Source of the DNA: an uncultured Fidelibacterota bacterium
GTDB taxonomy: Bacteria; Fidelibacterota; Fidelibacteria; Fidelibacterales; Fidelibacteraceae
Direction of reading: 5' to 3'
Assembly: GCA_937862595.1 (NCBI GenBank)
Contig: CALMFL010000310.1
Coordinates: 1 to 36,044, forward strand
Length of the DNA stretch: 36,044 bases
Position numbers and translations under genes: made by a program. A model generated the notes under the pieces. That model saw only the letters and a list, made by a program, of their open reading frames with translations, had not been told where the DNA came from and ran no database searches. Positions 1 through 10,373 of the stretch are shown here, piece by piece. Within the stretch, counting starts at the first letter, position 1; each line of letters begins with the position of its first letter.

Positions 1-951
1 ATGGGGATCGTAGTGCGCGGGGAGAAGCATTCCTTCCATGTTGAAAAAGCGGTCCCTCACGTCGCTGACCGTTCCGCACTCCCATAAAATACGGTAAAGA
101 TCAAGGGAAACCTGCCGCCCGTAGTTGCGTGTCAGAAGCGCGCCCAGCCAGGCCGCCCTTGCTTCGGGAAAATGGGCCGGCCGGGTCCGGGAACGGGTCC
201 AGCGTATCGTATCCTTTGCTTCCACATTTCCATCAAACCCCGCCAACGACTGCAGCAGCGGCGATATGTTTTCCGGGGCCATGCGTTCATAACAGTAATC
301 TTCCCAGGGAAAGCGCATGAACAGCGCCACCATGTTCGCTTCGTTATAGCGGTATCCGCAGGCCTTGAATACACCCCAGTACAGCATCACATCCCAGGGG
401 AAACGCCGGCGGTTCTCATAAAAATAACGGACCTTTGCATCCACCCGTTTCCATCCGTTCTCATTAAGAACGGCAAAATAGCTTTCCTTTTCCGCGCGGA
501 AAACGGCACAGGACGATCCCGGCGCGACCTCAAGCGCTTCTTCCAGGGGAATATGGCAGACGGGAATGGCGCGTCCGCATTTGCAGCGCGACCGCGACCT
601 TCCTTTCGCGGGATGAAATACCACATGCAGGACACAGGCGTCATAGCGTTCGTCGCGATGATGTCCGTGGGCATACCAGTCCACGGCATGATGGTGCACC
701 TCGATGTCGCCGTGGAGCAATTTCCCCCCGAGCAGAACCCGTGCGCCGATAAAATCGGGACCGTCGCTGTTGTTGTGGCGGCCCGGGCAAAGAATGCGTA
801 TGTCCTCTCCCTCTTCGGACAGCCGCGGTGTTTTCCACAGCGTACGTTTCCAGGCATGCTGGAGGCGAAGTTCCGGCACATAGGGTTCGCGGGGCTCGAA
901 CAGTTCGAGGTAGGAACCGAATGCGGGGCGGTAGGTCGTTTCGTTTTCCAT
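1..951 (-). CDS. DUF2851-like protein, 3' end truncated at window edge (317 codons visible, no stop)
   Basis: Manual reverse-strand translation from ATG at 951 is open to base 1: MENETTYRPAFGSYLELFEPREPYVPELRLQHAWKRTLWKTPRLSEEGEDIRILCPGRHNNSDGPDFIGARVLLGGKLLHGDIEVHHHAVDWYAHGHHRDERYDACVLHVVFHP... The LQH-W, PGxxNxxxGPDFxxA, GDIEVHH, W..HGH..D..YD.CVLHVVFH pattern resembles DUF2851. Not in the ORF track because it lacks a stop in the window. Confidence 0.8.
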   Translation of the reverse strand, partial: MENETTYRPAFGSYLELFEPREPYVPELRLQHAWKRTLWKTPRLSEEGEDIRILCPGRHNNSDGPDFIGARVLLGGKLLHGDIEVHHHAVDWYAHGHHRDERYDACVLHVVFHPAKGRSRSRCKCGRAIPVCHIPLEEALEVAPGSSCAVFRAEKESYFAVLNENGWKRVDAKVRYFYENRRRFPWDVMLYWGVFKACGYRYNEANMVALFMRFPWEDYCYERMAPENISPLLQSLAGFDGNVEAKDTIRWTRSRTRPAHFPEARAAWLGALLTRNYGRQVSLDLYRILWECGTVSDVRDRFFNMEGMLLPAHYDPH

Positions 952-1000
952 GCGAAAATTTAACCGCATTTTCGACAAAATCACAGCGCATATCCGGGGG

Positions 1001-1016
1001 TGTGACGGGCATCACA
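1001..1016. promoter_or_regulatory. CRP-type palindrome TGTGACGGGCATCACA upstream of the DUF2851-like gene
   Basis: Exact TGTGA-N6-TCACA inverted repeat in the intergenic region between the Crp/Fnr gene and the DUF2851-like gene, about 50 bp upstream of its start. Confidence 0.45.
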
Positions 1017-1066
1017 TTCGCTTTTTCCGGGGTCTTTTTTGTCGCGAATTTTACCGTGGAAAATTT

Positions 1067-1743
1067 CTACTGAACATAGCGGGAAAGGCGGGTTTTATCC
1101 AAGATCCGAATATTCCGCCCCCGGGCGCTGATGATCTTTTCCTTATCCAACTCCCGCAACTCCCGGGTCAGCGAGGGTCGGGTTACGCCAAAGAGGTCCG
1201 CTAATTTTTCGTGCGAGTAGGGCAGTTCGACCGTAAGCGTGTTTTTTCTCTGCGACTGCTTGAGCAGATAGTGGGCGATTTTTCCTTTGATCGTCTGAAA
1301 AGAAAGGAACTTGATCTTTTCGGAAAGGAACTGGGCGCGTCCGCTCATGATGTTCAGATGGTTTGTCAGGACCGTTTTGTTCATTTGCAGCAGGCGGATA
1401 AAAGAATTTTTGTTGAAATAGATGCATTCCGATTCCCGGTTCGCGATCACGTCGACCGGGTAGCAGGTGTCCTGCCCGAAAAGGAAGGCGGGCGCCAAAA
1501 GCTGGTTCCCTTCAACATCTTCGATCTTGATGACCTTTCCCGAATAGTTGACCATTTCGCCGCGAACGCTTCCCCGCAACAGAACATACTGGCCCGTCAC
1601 CGGCTCGCCGTCGCGGACGATCGTGTCCCCTTTTTGATAACTGTTCCGCTGATAGCTGATTTCCTCAAGCAGTGCGCGGACCTCGGGGCCTTCCAGCCCC
1701 CGGAACAGGTCGTTCCGTGCAAGCAGTTCATAGGTTGTCACAT
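1067..1743 (-). CDS. Crp/Fnr family transcriptional regulator (HcpR-like)
   Basis: ORF 1067..1774; cyclic-nucleotide-binding-like N-terminus ([24 protein letters not shown]) and C-terminal HTH ([28 protein letters not shown]). GTG at 1743 preceded by GGAGG is preferred over the upstream start, which would lie in the palindrome. Divergent from hcp. Confidence 0.85.
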
Positions 1744-1767
1744 TTCCTCCAAAAAAGAACCGTTGCG

Positions 1768-1781
1768 GTAACATATGTTAC
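1768..1781. promoter_or_regulatory. Perfect palindrome GTAACATATGTTAC in the regulator/hcp divergent intergenic region, putative operator
   Basis: 14-bp perfect inverted repeat; a TATAAT hexamer lies at 1789..1794. Confidence 0.65.
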
Positions 1782-1866
1782 AGACAAATATAATACTTAT
1801 CCTTTATATTGCGATAATAATTTAACCTGCCGGCCTTCCGCCATGCAGAAAACAAAGGAGCGAACC

Positions 1867-3513
1867 ATGAGTATGTTCTGTTATCAGTGCCAGGAAACCG
1901 CAAAAGGAACGGGCTGTACCGCCGTCGGCGTTTGCGGCAAGACCGATGAGGTGTCGAATCTTCAGGATCTTCTGATCTTTGTCGTTAAGGGGGTCTCCTT
2001 TCTCGCCCATCTCGGCCGGGAAAAGGGCCTGATCCTGGAAAAAGCGGATAAATTTGTTTTTGAAGCCCTGTTCACCACGATCACAAATGCGAATTTTGAC
2101 GGGGACAAGATCCTTTCAAAAGTAAAGGAAGGGTTTTCTGTGCGTGATTTCGTGGTCCGCGAATTGCGCGAGAACGGGGTTGAACTGCCCGGGACGCTTC
2201 CCGAAAACACCGTGTGGCGTGCGGATCAGGATGCCGGCTTGATCCTGAAAAGCCTTTCCGTGGGAATATTAAAAGAAGAGAACGAAGATATCCGCTCGCT
2301 GAAAGAGCTTGTTGTTTACGGACTTAAGGGCATGGCCGCCTATGCGGAACACGCCTACAATCTCGGATACAAGAACGACGGGGTCTTTGCCTTCATGCAC
2401 CGCGCGCTGAGCGCTACGCTCGATCCGGCGCCCGAGCTCGACGACCTGGTGCGGCTGGTGCTGGAATGCGGCAGCAACGGCGTGTCCGTCATGGCCTTGC
2501 TGGACAAGGCGAATACCGAAAGCTACGGCGCCCCCGAGATCACCCGGGTCAATATCGGCGTCCGCGGGAATCCTGCGATCCTTATCAGCGGACATGACCT
2601 GAAGGACATGGAGGAACTGCTTGAACAGACACAGGGAACCGGGGTTGACGTTTACACTCACAGCGAGATGCTGCCGGCGAACTACTATCCCGCCTTTAAA
2701 AAGTATGAGCATTTTGTCGGCAACTACGGCAATTCCTGGTGGAAGCAAAAAGAAGAGTTCGAATCCTTCAACGGGCCCGTACTGTTCACAACGAACTGCA
2801 TTGTTCCGCCCAAGACCTCTTACAAAGACCGGATCTATACCACCGGTTCGTCCGGCTTCAGCGGCTGTACGCACATTCCGGACCGCGTGAACGGCAAGCC
2901 GAAAGATTTTTCCGCTATCATTGAACACGCAAAACGCTGCCCCGCCCCCAAAGAGATCGAACGGGGTGAGATCGTGGGCGGTTTTGCGCACAATCAGGTC
3001 CTGGCCCTGGCCGACAAGGTTGTGGATGCCGTAAAATCCGGCGCTATCCGGAAATTCGTTGTCATGGCGGGCTGCGACGGGCGGATGAAGGACCGCGCTT
3101 ACTATACGGAATTTGCCGAAAAATTGCCGAAGGATGTCGTGATCCTGACGGCAGGGTGTGCGAAATACCGCTACAACAAACTGCCTCTGGGCGACATCGC
3201 CGGCATCCCGCGCGTTCTGGACGCAGGACAGTGCAACGATTCCTATTCTCTGGCCGTGATCGCGCTCAAACTTAAAGAGGTCTTCGGACTGAACGACATC
3301 AACGATCTGCCGATCGCATACAATATTGCGTGGTATGAGCAGAAGGCGGTCATCGTTCTTCTCGCCTTGCTTTCCCTTGGCGTTAAGAACATTCATCTAG
3401 GGCCGACCCTGCCCGCGTTTCTTTCCCCCGCCGTTGTTAAGGTTCTGGTGGAGAATTTCGGCATTTCGGGCATCGGCGACGTGGATTCGGATATGAAAGA
3501 GCTCATCGGATAA
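1867..3513 (+). CDS. hcp: Hydroxylamine reductase / hybrid cluster protein
   Basis: Start [25 protein letters not shown] with CX2CX8CX5C N-terminal cluster motif; later [47 protein letters not shown] typical of Hcp. AAAGGAG upstream of ATG 1867. Confidence 0.95.
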   Translation: MSMFCYQCQETAKGTGCTAVGVCGKTDEVSNLQDLLIFVVKGVSFLAHLGREKGLILEKADKFVFEALFTTITNANFDGDKILSKVKEGFSVRDFVVRELRENGVELPGTLPENTVWRADQDAGLILKSLSVGILKEENEDIRSLKELVVYGLKGMAAYAEHAYNLGYKNDGVFAFMHRALSATLDPAPELDDLVRLVLECGSNGVSVMALLDKANTESYGAPEITRVNIGVRGNPAILISGHDLKDMEELLEQTQGTGVDVYTHSEMLPANYYPAFKKYEHFVGNYGNSWWKQKEEFESFNGPVLFTTNCIVPPKTSYKDRIYTTGSSGFSGCTHIPDRVNGKPKDFSAIIEHAKRCPAPKEIERGEIVGGFAHNQVLALADKVVDAVKSGAIRKFVVMAGCDGRMKDRAYYTEFAEKLPKDVVILTAGCAKYRYNKLPLGDIAGIPRVLDAGQCNDSYSLAVIALKLKEVFGLNDINDLPIAYNIAWYEQKAVIVLLALLSLGVKNIHLGPTLPAFLSPAVVKVLVENFGISGIGDVDSDMKELIG

Positions 3514-3541
3514 ATCAAGCCGGCAGATGATGCTCTCCCAT

Positions 3542-3576
3542 AAAAAAGCGGAAACGCCTGTTCCCGCTTTTTTTAT
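3542..3576 (+). terminator. Rho-independent terminator downstream of hcp
   Basis: AAAAAAGCGG aaacgcctgttc CCGCTTTTTTT: complementary arms followed by a T tract. Confidence 0.75.
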
Positions 3577-3721
3577 TGTCCTCACTTTCCGGCTTTTTTG
3601 GGGGACTGTTTTCGGTTTCCGGGCCCTTGAATTTTACCCTTTGGGCACGCCAAGCTTTTTCCTTTTTCGTTTTCATTTCCGGCGATATATTCGTAAAATG
3701 CACGCTATTTGGGAGATTGTA

Positions 3722-4750
3722 ATGATAACACCTGACGCGGAAATACTTCAACAGTGGAAAGAACTTGAACAGCGGATCCGCTTCGCCTCATCCTTTGTTA
3801 TAACGACTCATCAGAATCCGGATGCCGACGGCATCGGATCGGAGCTGGCGCTTTATCGCGTGCTGAATAAGCTCGGAAAAGAAGTCCATATTCTCAATAT
3901 ATCTCCCACGCCCGGCAACCTGACATTTATGGACCCAAAACGTCTTTGCCGGAGATATGTGCCGTCGAAACATCAGCCCCTGCTTGCCCGCGCCGACATA
4001 CTGATCGTTCTGGATGCGGGGTCTTTTGCGCGTATCGGCCAGCTCGGCCAGGATGCGCTTGCCGCCAAACGCCCTGTCGTTGCTATCGACCACCATCCCA
4101 AAGAGAACAATCCCCTATACCTTCAGGAGATCGTGAATTCCGGAGACTGCTCGGTGGGGAAGCTGATCTATGAATTCATCATGAACACGCATCCGGACCT
4201 TATGGACCGGGATATCGCGACCGATCTGTATATCGCCATTGCGGGCGACACGGGAAATTTTCGTTACGGCAATACCACGGCGCGATCCCACCGGATCGCA
4301 TCGGAACTGATGCAATACGGCATTGATGTTTATGGCATCTATTGCAAGTTGTTCGGAAATATTTCCCGCAGCGGCATTCAGCTTTTTTCTTCCGTTTTGC
4401 AGAACATCCATTTTTCGGAAGACAAGCGCGTTGTCTGGTTCGTGATCACCCGGCAGATGCTCCACGACAACGATGCCGACGACATGGATACGGACGGCAT
4501 TACCGATTTCCTGCGCATGATCTCGGGCGTGGAAGTAAGCATCATGTTCAAGGAACGTTTAGACGGCTCAACGCGTATCAATTTCCGTTCGAAAGGGGCG
4601 GTCTCCACAAACGGGATCGCGCGCCGTTTCGGCGGGGGTGGGCACGAACATGCAAGCGGGATCGTCAGCGTACTCCCTCTGAACGAATTATACCCCGAGG
4701 TCGTCGAGGCGATGGTCGAACACGTGAGGAAAACCTTCAATGAAAATTGA
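3722..4750 (+). CDS. DHH/DHHA1 phosphoesterase (bifunctional oligoribonuclease/PAP phosphatase NrnA-like)
   Basis: MITPDAEILQQWKEL...TTHQNPDADGIGSELAL, AIDHHPKENN, AGDTGNFRYGNTT, FGGGGHEHASG motifs. ATG 3722 preceded by GGGAG; the ORF-track start (3527) extends too far upstream. Confidence 0.88.
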   Translation: MITPDAEILQQWKELEQRIRFASSFVITTHQNPDADGIGSELALYRVLNKLGKEVHILNISPTPGNLTFMDPKRLCRRYVPSKHQPLLARADILIVLDAGSFARIGQLGQDALAAKRPVVAIDHHPKENNPLYLQEIVNSGDCSVGKLIYEFIMNTHPDLMDRDIATDLYIAIAGDTGNFRYGNTTARSHRIASELMQYGIDVYGIYCKLFGNISRSGIQLFSSVLQNIHFSEDKRVVWFVITRQMLHDNDADDMDTDGITDFLRMISGVEVSIMFKERLDGSTRINFRSKGAVSTNGIARRFGGGGHEHASGIVSVLPLNELYPEVVEAMVEHVRKTFNEN

Positions 4751-5585
4751 GATCGCCGAACATTGCGGCTTCTGTTCCGGCGTAAAAAATGCCGTGGACA
4801 TGGCGAATGCCGCCCTGGATACCTACGGCAGGGTCGCTGTGCTGGGTGATTTGGTCCACAACAAGGTCGTTGTGGACAAGCTTAAGGCGCGCGGGTTGGT
4901 GTATGTGGACCGCCTTGAAGACGTCGGGGAAATGCCCCTTCTGCTTCGTGCCCATGGAACCGATGCGGAACTGATCCGCAAGGCGGAGGCGCTGGGACTG
5001 CATATTCTTGACGGGACCTGCCCTCTGGTAAATGAAATACACCGCCGCGCAATGGAACTTGAGAACGAAGGCCGGCAGATCATTGTGATCGGGGATAAAG
5101 AGCACGATGAGGTGCTGGGGATCGTTTCCCGTCTGCGGGATTATTGCATCGTCTCTGCGCTTTCCGACCTGAAGGCCTGTACGCTGAAATCACGCACGGG
5201 TGTCGTCGTTCAAAGCACTCAGCGCCTGGACAGGGTATTGAAAATACTGCCGGGCATATTGACAACGTCGCGCGATTGCCGTATCATTAATACGATATGT
5301 GAACCGACCCGGAGGAATCAGGAAGAGATCCACGCACTGGCAAAACACAACGATTGCGTTCTTGTTATCGGGGATCCTCATTCGGCGAATTCCAAACGCC
5401 TGTTTGCCGTTGCACGGTCGCTCAACAGGAACAGCCATATGGTTGCCGGGGTCGGGGATATCGATCCGGACTGGTTCCGCGATTGCGCATCGCTGGGAAT
5501 TACCGCGGGCGCCAGCACACCGGGAAGTCTGATCGAAAGCATAAAAGAATATGTAAAAAACTTAAACGGAGATAAAACGAAATGA
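4740..5585 (+). CDS. ispH: 4-hydroxy-3-methylbut-2-enyl diphosphate reductase
   Basis: [68 protein letters not shown]; overlaps the DHH gene by 11 nt. Confidence 0.93.
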   Translation: MKIEIAEHCGFCSGVKNAVDMANAALDTYGRVAVLGDLVHNKVVVDKLKARGLVYVDRLEDVGEMPLLLRAHGTDAELIRKAEALGLHILDGTCPLVNEIHRRAMELENEGRQIIVIGDKEHDEVLGIVSRLRDYCIVSALSDLKACTLKSRTGVVVQSTQRLDRVLKILPGILTTSRDCRIINTICEPTRRNQEEIHALAKHNDCVLVIGDPHSANSKRLFAVARSLNRNSHMVAGVGDIDPDWFRDCASLGITAGASTPGSLIESIKEYVKNLNGDKTK

Positions 5586-6463
5586 AAAAAGGCACCTATG
5601 AGGTAAAGGTCGGATTGGCTGAAATGCTTAAGGGCGGCGTTATCATGGATGTGACCAATGTGGAGCAGGCGAAGATCGCCGAAGATGCCGGCGCTTCGTC
5701 CGTCATGGCCCTGGAACGCATTCCTGCGGATATCCGTGCCTTCGGCGGCATTGCCCGCATGAGCAATCCCGAAATGATCCTTAAAATAAAAGAAGCGGTT
5801 TCCATTCCCGTTATGGCAAAATGCCGCATCGGCCACTTTGCCGAAGCGCAGATCCTGCAGGAGATCGGCGTGGATTTTATTGACGAATCCGAGGTCCTCA
5901 CCCCGGCTGACGAGGAAAATCATATCTGGAAACAGGATTTCCATGTTCCTTTTGTCTGCGGATGCCGCAATCTCGGTGAAGCCCTCCGCCGGATCGGAGA
6001 GGGTGCGGCAATGATCCGGACAAAAGGCGAACCCGGAACCGGCGACATCGTGGAAGCCGTCCGTCATATGCGTAAGGTCGTAGGCGAGATCCGGCGGCTC
6101 ACGATACTGGACCAAAGCGAGCTCATGGCGGAAGCTAAAAATCTCGGCGCTCCCTTCGCCCTTGTTGAATGGATCGCAAAGAATGGCAAACTGCCCGTTC
6201 CGAATTTTGCCGCAGGCGGTATCGCCACGCCCGCTGACGCCTCTCTTATGATGCAGCTCGGCGCGGAAGCGGTCTTTGTCGGGTCGGGAATATTCAAGTC
6301 CGATGACCCCAAACAGCGCGCCGAAGCTATCGTCAGGGCAGTGACACACTATAATGATCCATCGGTTCTTGCCGAAGTGTCCAAGGGCCTGAAGGATGCC
6401 ATGTCCGGCATTTCGGCCGCAGGACTCGATGACAGTGAAAAAATGGCAAAACGCGGCTGGTAG
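5582..6463 (+). CDS. pdxS: Pyridoxal 5'-phosphate synthase lyase subunit PdxS
   Basis: [46 protein letters not shown]..., [31 protein letters not shown] overlap with ispH. Confidence 0.97.
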   Translation: MKKGTYEVKVGLAEMLKGGVIMDVTNVEQAKIAEDAGASSVMALERIPADIRAFGGIARMSNPEMILKIKEAVSIPVMAKCRIGHFAEAQILQEIGVDFIDESEVLTPADEENHIWKQDFHVPFVCGCRNLGEALRRIGEGAAMIRTKGEPGTGDIVEAVRHMRKVVGEIRRLTILDQSELMAEAKNLGAPFALVEWIAKNGKLPVPNFAAGGIATPADASLMMQLGAEAVFVGSGIFKSDDPKQRAEAIVRAVTHYNDPSVLAEVSKGLKDAMSGISAAGLDDSEKMAKRGW

Positions 6464-6476
6464 GAGTTACCCTTCG

Positions 6477-7082
6477 ATGACAAAACCACGTATCGGTGTT
6501 TTGGGTATTCAGGGTGCCTATGCGCGTCATGCCGAAATGATCGTTTTGGCGGGCGGCGAATCGGAGATCGTGAAATACCGCGAACAGCTTGACGGATTGG
6601 ACGGCCTTATCATCCCGGGCGGGGAATCGACGACCATGACAAAAGTCCTTGGTTTTCGCATCACCCATGATGACATTCTTGCTTTTGCTCAGCATAAGCC
6701 GGTTTTCGGCACCTGTGCGGGGCTGATCCTGATCGGCGGCGGCGTCACGGATCCGCGCGTTCGTCAGCTCGGTCTGATCGATGTGAACATTTCACGCAAT
6801 GCTTACGGCTCGCAGAAAGATTCCTTTGTTTCGGATATTTCGCTGGAATTTGACAGGGGCGTTCCTTTTCACGCCGTGTTTATCAGGGCCCCTCTCGTTT
6901 TGTCTGTCGGGGGAAACGTAACGGTGCTCAGCGTGCATGAAAACGCACCGGTCCTGATTGGGTCCGGCATGCATTTGGGGGCGACCTTTCACCCCGAATT
7001 GACGCATGACACGCGCATTCACCGGTATTTCATTCAAACCGTTAAGGAGGTAAAAGATGGAAAAACAACCGGGTCGCAATAA
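6477..7082 (+). CDS. pdxT: Pyridoxal 5'-phosphate synthase glutaminase subunit PdxT
   Basis: MTKPRIGVLGIQGAYARHAEM, GGESTTMTKVLG, FGTCAGLILIGG, ATFHPELTHD; GGAG upstream of ATG 6477. Confidence 0.95.
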   Translation: MTKPRIGVLGIQGAYARHAEMIVLAGGESEIVKYREQLDGLDGLIIPGGESTTMTKVLGFRITHDDILAFAQHKPVFGTCAGLILIGGGVTDPRVRQLGLIDVNISRNAYGSQKDSFVSDISLEFDRGVPFHAVFIRAPLVLSVGGNVTVLSVHENAPVLIGSGMHLGATFHPELTHDTRIHRYFIQTVKEVKDGKTTGSQ

Positions 7083-7758
7083 TATTTTTCGTATCGTTCT
7101 TGCAGTCGTTTTCATTTGTTTCGGCGTGGTTGCCCTGGGTAACAATGTCGGATGGTGGGATATTGACGACCTCTTTTTAGATTGGTGGCCTCTGATCCTG
7201 GTCCTACTGGGATTCATTACGATCTTCGCTCCGGGCGGATCCTGGCCGGGCGGCGTTTTCCTTGTGTTTATCGGCATTCTCTTCCTGCTTCACACCCATG
7301 GGGTTTACGATATCAGCGATCTGATATGGCCGGCGATGCTGGTCATGGTAGGCGTGATGGTCTGGCCCCGAAAGAGACGGAACTCAGCACCCTGCGGGGA
7401 CGGGACCGTTCACGAGACCGGAGAAGACCACGTCTTCAATATCAACACGCTCTTTCACGCCCAGCACGAGGTCATCAATGACAAACAGCTTTCCGGGGGT
7501 CACGCAACCGCAGTCTTCGGAAACCTTGAGATCGATCTCCGTCAATCCGATCCAAGGGAAAACGCATATTTTGAAGCATCGGCTATTTTCGGCAATATCC
7601 GGATCTTCGTGCCAGTGAACTGGAATATCACCCGTGCGGGAGGTCCCGTTTTCGGAAAAGTGGAAGATAAACGGCTTAAGTCGGCAGACGCTTCATTCAT
7701 GCGTTCTGTCACGTTTGAGATGAATGCAATCTTCGGACATGTGGAAATTTCCAATTAG
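7057..7758 (+). CDS. LiaI/LiaF-like membrane protein with C-terminal LiaF-type domain
   Basis: N-terminal transmembrane repeats (FRIVLAVVFICFGVVALGNNVGWWDIDDLFLDWWPLILVLLGF) and C-terminal AVFGNLEIDLRQ / AIFGNIRIFVPVNWNI beta repeats; overlaps pdxT by 26 nt, GGAGG upstream. Confidence 0.75.
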   Translation: MEKQPGRNNIFRIVLAVVFICFGVVALGNNVGWWDIDDLFLDWWPLILVLLGFITIFAPGGSWPGGVFLVFIGILFLLHTHGVYDISDLIWPAMLVMVGVMVWPRKRRNSAPCGDGTVHETGEDHVFNINTLFHAQHEVINDKQLSGGHATAVFGNLEIDLRQSDPRENAYFEASAIFGNIRIFVPVNWNITRAGGPVFGKVEDKRLKSADASFMRSVTFEMNAIFGHVEISN

Positions 7759-7793
7759 CCGCTCCCGGGCTAATGATCAACATTGAAGCATCC

Positions 7794-10373
7794 ATGGTAA
7801 AACTTAAATCCGTTCTGATCTTTTGTTCTATGGCAGCCGCATTTCTGAATGCGGCCGTCTGGACGGTTCCGGACAGTATTGCGACCATTCAGGATGCCGT
7901 CAGCATCGCCGCTTCCGGAGATACGGTGCTGATCATGCGCTCTTTCCAGAACAGAGGGAACGTTGAGATCGTTGGAAAATCGATCTCCCTTCTTTCCAAC
8001 AATTATATCAAGAATCCCTCGTCCTATAATTTTTCCTCGGGCGTAGCGCTCTACGATACCTCCGCTTCCGCACCCTTGCTTTTGATCGACCATGCCGACA
8101 GCACAGTCATCATGGGTCTATTGTTCGACCTTGCCGGCGGCGCGAACGCAGGAGGCATCCGCATTCTGGATTCAAAAGGCGTCCGGTTGACGGGCGTTCA
8201 CCTGAAAGGCAACTCCCTGACACTTGTAAATTCAAGCGTTGAAATGACTCGTTCGCGGCATTATCAATTCTCGGATCCTGCCTCTCCGGCCTTGTCGCTC
8301 GACCGGTCGTCCCTTGCGGCGTGGAATTCGGTCTGGGTCTCTCAGAGCGCCTCGGTTCTGCTCTCCGCCGTGAATTCAAGTTCGCTTTCTTTCAGCAACG
8401 TTGCCGCGTATAATAATCAGTTTTCTTCCGCCTTGATCCAAACGTCAGCATCAAGCCATCATTATGATTTCGTTACCTTACACAACAATGCTTCTCCCGA
8501 TCCTGCGTGGTCGGCGGCCGGATCTGATATCACGATTGAGAACTCTGTGTTTTCACACACCCTTCCGCCCGATACCGTTCAGTTTCTCGTCCGTTATTCT
8601 GCGGTCGCGGGCGGATTTCCCGGAGAAGGCAATATTGCGGAAGATCCGGAAATTGATCCCGCCCTGGCCTGGCCGGCGCTGTCTTCCGTGTCGCCCTGCA
8701 TCTCTTCCGCCGATCCCGATACGGCGGGCATACCCCGCACGGACCTTCTGGGCGCAAAGCGCCCCGACCCCGACTGGGCGCCTCCCGACATGGGCGCCTA
8801 CGAATCTCCCCGGCACGTTCTTCTGAATCCCGATCATCATTTCTTAATTTCTCCGCTGGGGGACGATATTTGGGGGAACGGCAGCAGCGGGCGCCCCTTT
8901 GCCGGCATTCAGCGCGCCGTTGACTATGCGCAGAACGGCGATACGCTCATTGTGCTGCCCGGGACGTATACGGGAAACGTTCTGATCAGCGAAAAATCCC
9001 TTACGCTGGGGTCCCGGTTTATTTTTCACGGCAATCCCGCGGCGGCCGATTCGGTCGTGCTTTTCCCCGATACCTCGGGCTATGCATCCGTGATCACCGT
9101 CCTCAATGCGGATTCCGTTGCCGTCCGCGGACTTACGCTTAGCGGCGGCAGCGGTCATTTTTATTATAACAACTACACCTACGGGGGCGGGCTGTACTGC
9201 GAGAACAGCACCTGCTTCCTTGAACAAACAAAGATCACGAACAACCGGGCCGATTTTTCCGGCGGGGGCATTTTCGCTTACTCCTCCACACTTCATCTTG
9301 ATCATGTTGAGCTGACGGACAATGCCGCATATCTCGGCGGTGCGATCAGTCTGAATCAAAGTACGGCAAATATTGAATATACGGTCATTCGGGACAATAC
9401 GGCGTCTTCCGGCGGGGGTATCTTTGCGGAGAACCTTTCCCGTGTTGTGCTTTTTTATGGGGATCTTTCCCGAAATACGGCGCATTCGGATTCGCTTTCG
9501 GCGTTCTTTCAAAAACCCGCCGCCGTATCTCAATACGGCGGGGGTCTCTATGCAACCAATAGCGATCTCCGGATCCATAACACTCTGATCAGCGAGAACA
9601 TCTCAAAAAACAAAGGCGGGGCGATCGCTGTCCGCAGCGGTGAGGTGGCCCTCCTGCAATCCACCGTCGCCGATAACGCCGCGCTTTCGGATTCCTGCGG
9701 CGTTCTCTTTTTCGACCAGCAATCCGATCCGGTGAGGATCGTAAATTCAATCGTCTGGAATCCCGATGAGATCGATTGCGAATGCCGATATACCGAACTT
9801 GAACTCAGCCATTCGGACATGCGGGGAGGACTTAACGGCATCCTGCTTGACGGGACCGGCAATGACGATATCACGGCAATAGCCTTGTTTGAAACAGACC
9901 CGCTCTTTGGATCCGACTATAGGCTGTCTCCGTCGTCTACGCTTTTATCCTCCGGAATTCCCCAGTACGTGCGCAACGGATATTATCTCTTAAATTACGA
10001 ACCTTCTTTCTACTCCGGCAGCGCACCCGGCCTTGGATATGCCGGCGCCGATCCCCCCGTTTCATTTTCGCTTTCACGGGTGCTTGTCGGACTGGAGCCT
10101 CTTCCTGAAGATCCCGATCTTCTGGCGGCTTATCCCAATCCTTTTAACCCCCAAACGAATCTCGAATTCACGCTTGCTTCTCCGGGAAATGTAGAACTTA
10201 TTATTTACAATCTCCGTGGAGGGTATGTTTTAACCTTGCTCAATACCGCTTTGCCCGAGGGACGTTACCGTCAGATCTTTAACGCCTCAGACTTACCCTC
10301 CGGCGTATATCTTTGCCGCTTAAGGCAGGACGGCGTAACGATCGCAACCCAAAAGCTGATGCTGGTAAAATAA
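7794..10373 (+). CDS. Secreted right-handed parallel beta-helix protein with C-terminal T9SS-type sorting domain
   Basis: Signal peptide MVKLKSVLIFCSMAAAFLNA; beta-helix repeats (NNRADFSGGGIFAYSS, DNAAYLGGAISLNQS, DNTASSGGGIFAENL); C-terminus AYPNPFNPQTNLEFTLASPGNVELIIYNLRG...LPSGVYLCRLRQDG. Start could be 7773 instead. Confidence 0.85.
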   Translation: MVKLKSVLIFCSMAAAFLNAAVWTVPDSIATIQDAVSIAASGDTVLIMRSFQNRGNVEIVGKSISLLSNNYIKNPSSYNFSSGVALYDTSASAPLLLIDHADSTVIMGLLFDLAGGANAGGIRILDSKGVRLTGVHLKGNSLTLVNSSVEMTRSRHYQFSDPASPALSLDRSSLAAWNSVWVSQSASVLLSAVNSSSLSFSNVAAYNNQFSSALIQTSASSHHYDFVTLHNNASPDPAWSAAGSDITIENSVFSHTLPPDTVQFLVRYSAVAGGFPGEGNIAEDPEIDPALAWPALSSVSPCISSADPDTAGIPRTDLLGAKRPDPDWAPPDMGAYESPRHVLLNPDHHFLISPLGDDIWGNGSSGRPFAGIQRAVDYAQNGDTLIVLPGTYTGNVLISEKSLTLGSRFIFHGNPAAADSVVLFPDTSGYASVITVLNADSVAVRGLTLSGGSGHFYYNNYTYGGGLYCENSTCFLEQTKITNNRADFSGGGIFAYSSTLHLDHVELTDNAAYLGGAISLNQSTANIEYTVIRDNTASSGGGIFAENLSRVVLFYGDLSRNTAHSDSLSAFFQKPAAVSQYGGGLYATNSDLRIHNTLISENISKNKGGAIAVRSGEVALLQSTVADNAALSDSCGVLFFDQQSDPVRIVNSIVWNPDEIDCECRYTELELSHSDMRGGLNGILLDGTGNDDITAIALFETDPLFGSDYRLSPSSTLLSSGIPQYVRNGYYLLNYEPSFYSGSAPGLGYAGADPPVSFSLSRVLVGLEPLPEDPDLLAAYPNPFNPQTNLEFTLASPGNVELIIYNLRGGYVLTLLNTALPEGRYRQIFNASDLPSGVYLCRLRQDGVTIATQKLMLVK

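Noticed and set aside
172-963. 263-aa plus-strand ORF at the left edge
   Set aside because: Overlaps the minus-strand DUF2851-like frame, which has clear family-like motifs; the plus-strand translation does not.
2269-3396. 375-aa minus-strand ORF opposite hcp
   Set aside because: Lies wholly antisense to the well-supported hcp gene; the translation shows no recognisable domain and looks like a codon-bias shadow ORF.
5378-6349. 323-aa minus-strand ORF opposite ispH/pdxS
   Set aside because: Antisense to two strongly conserved genes; no family motif seen.
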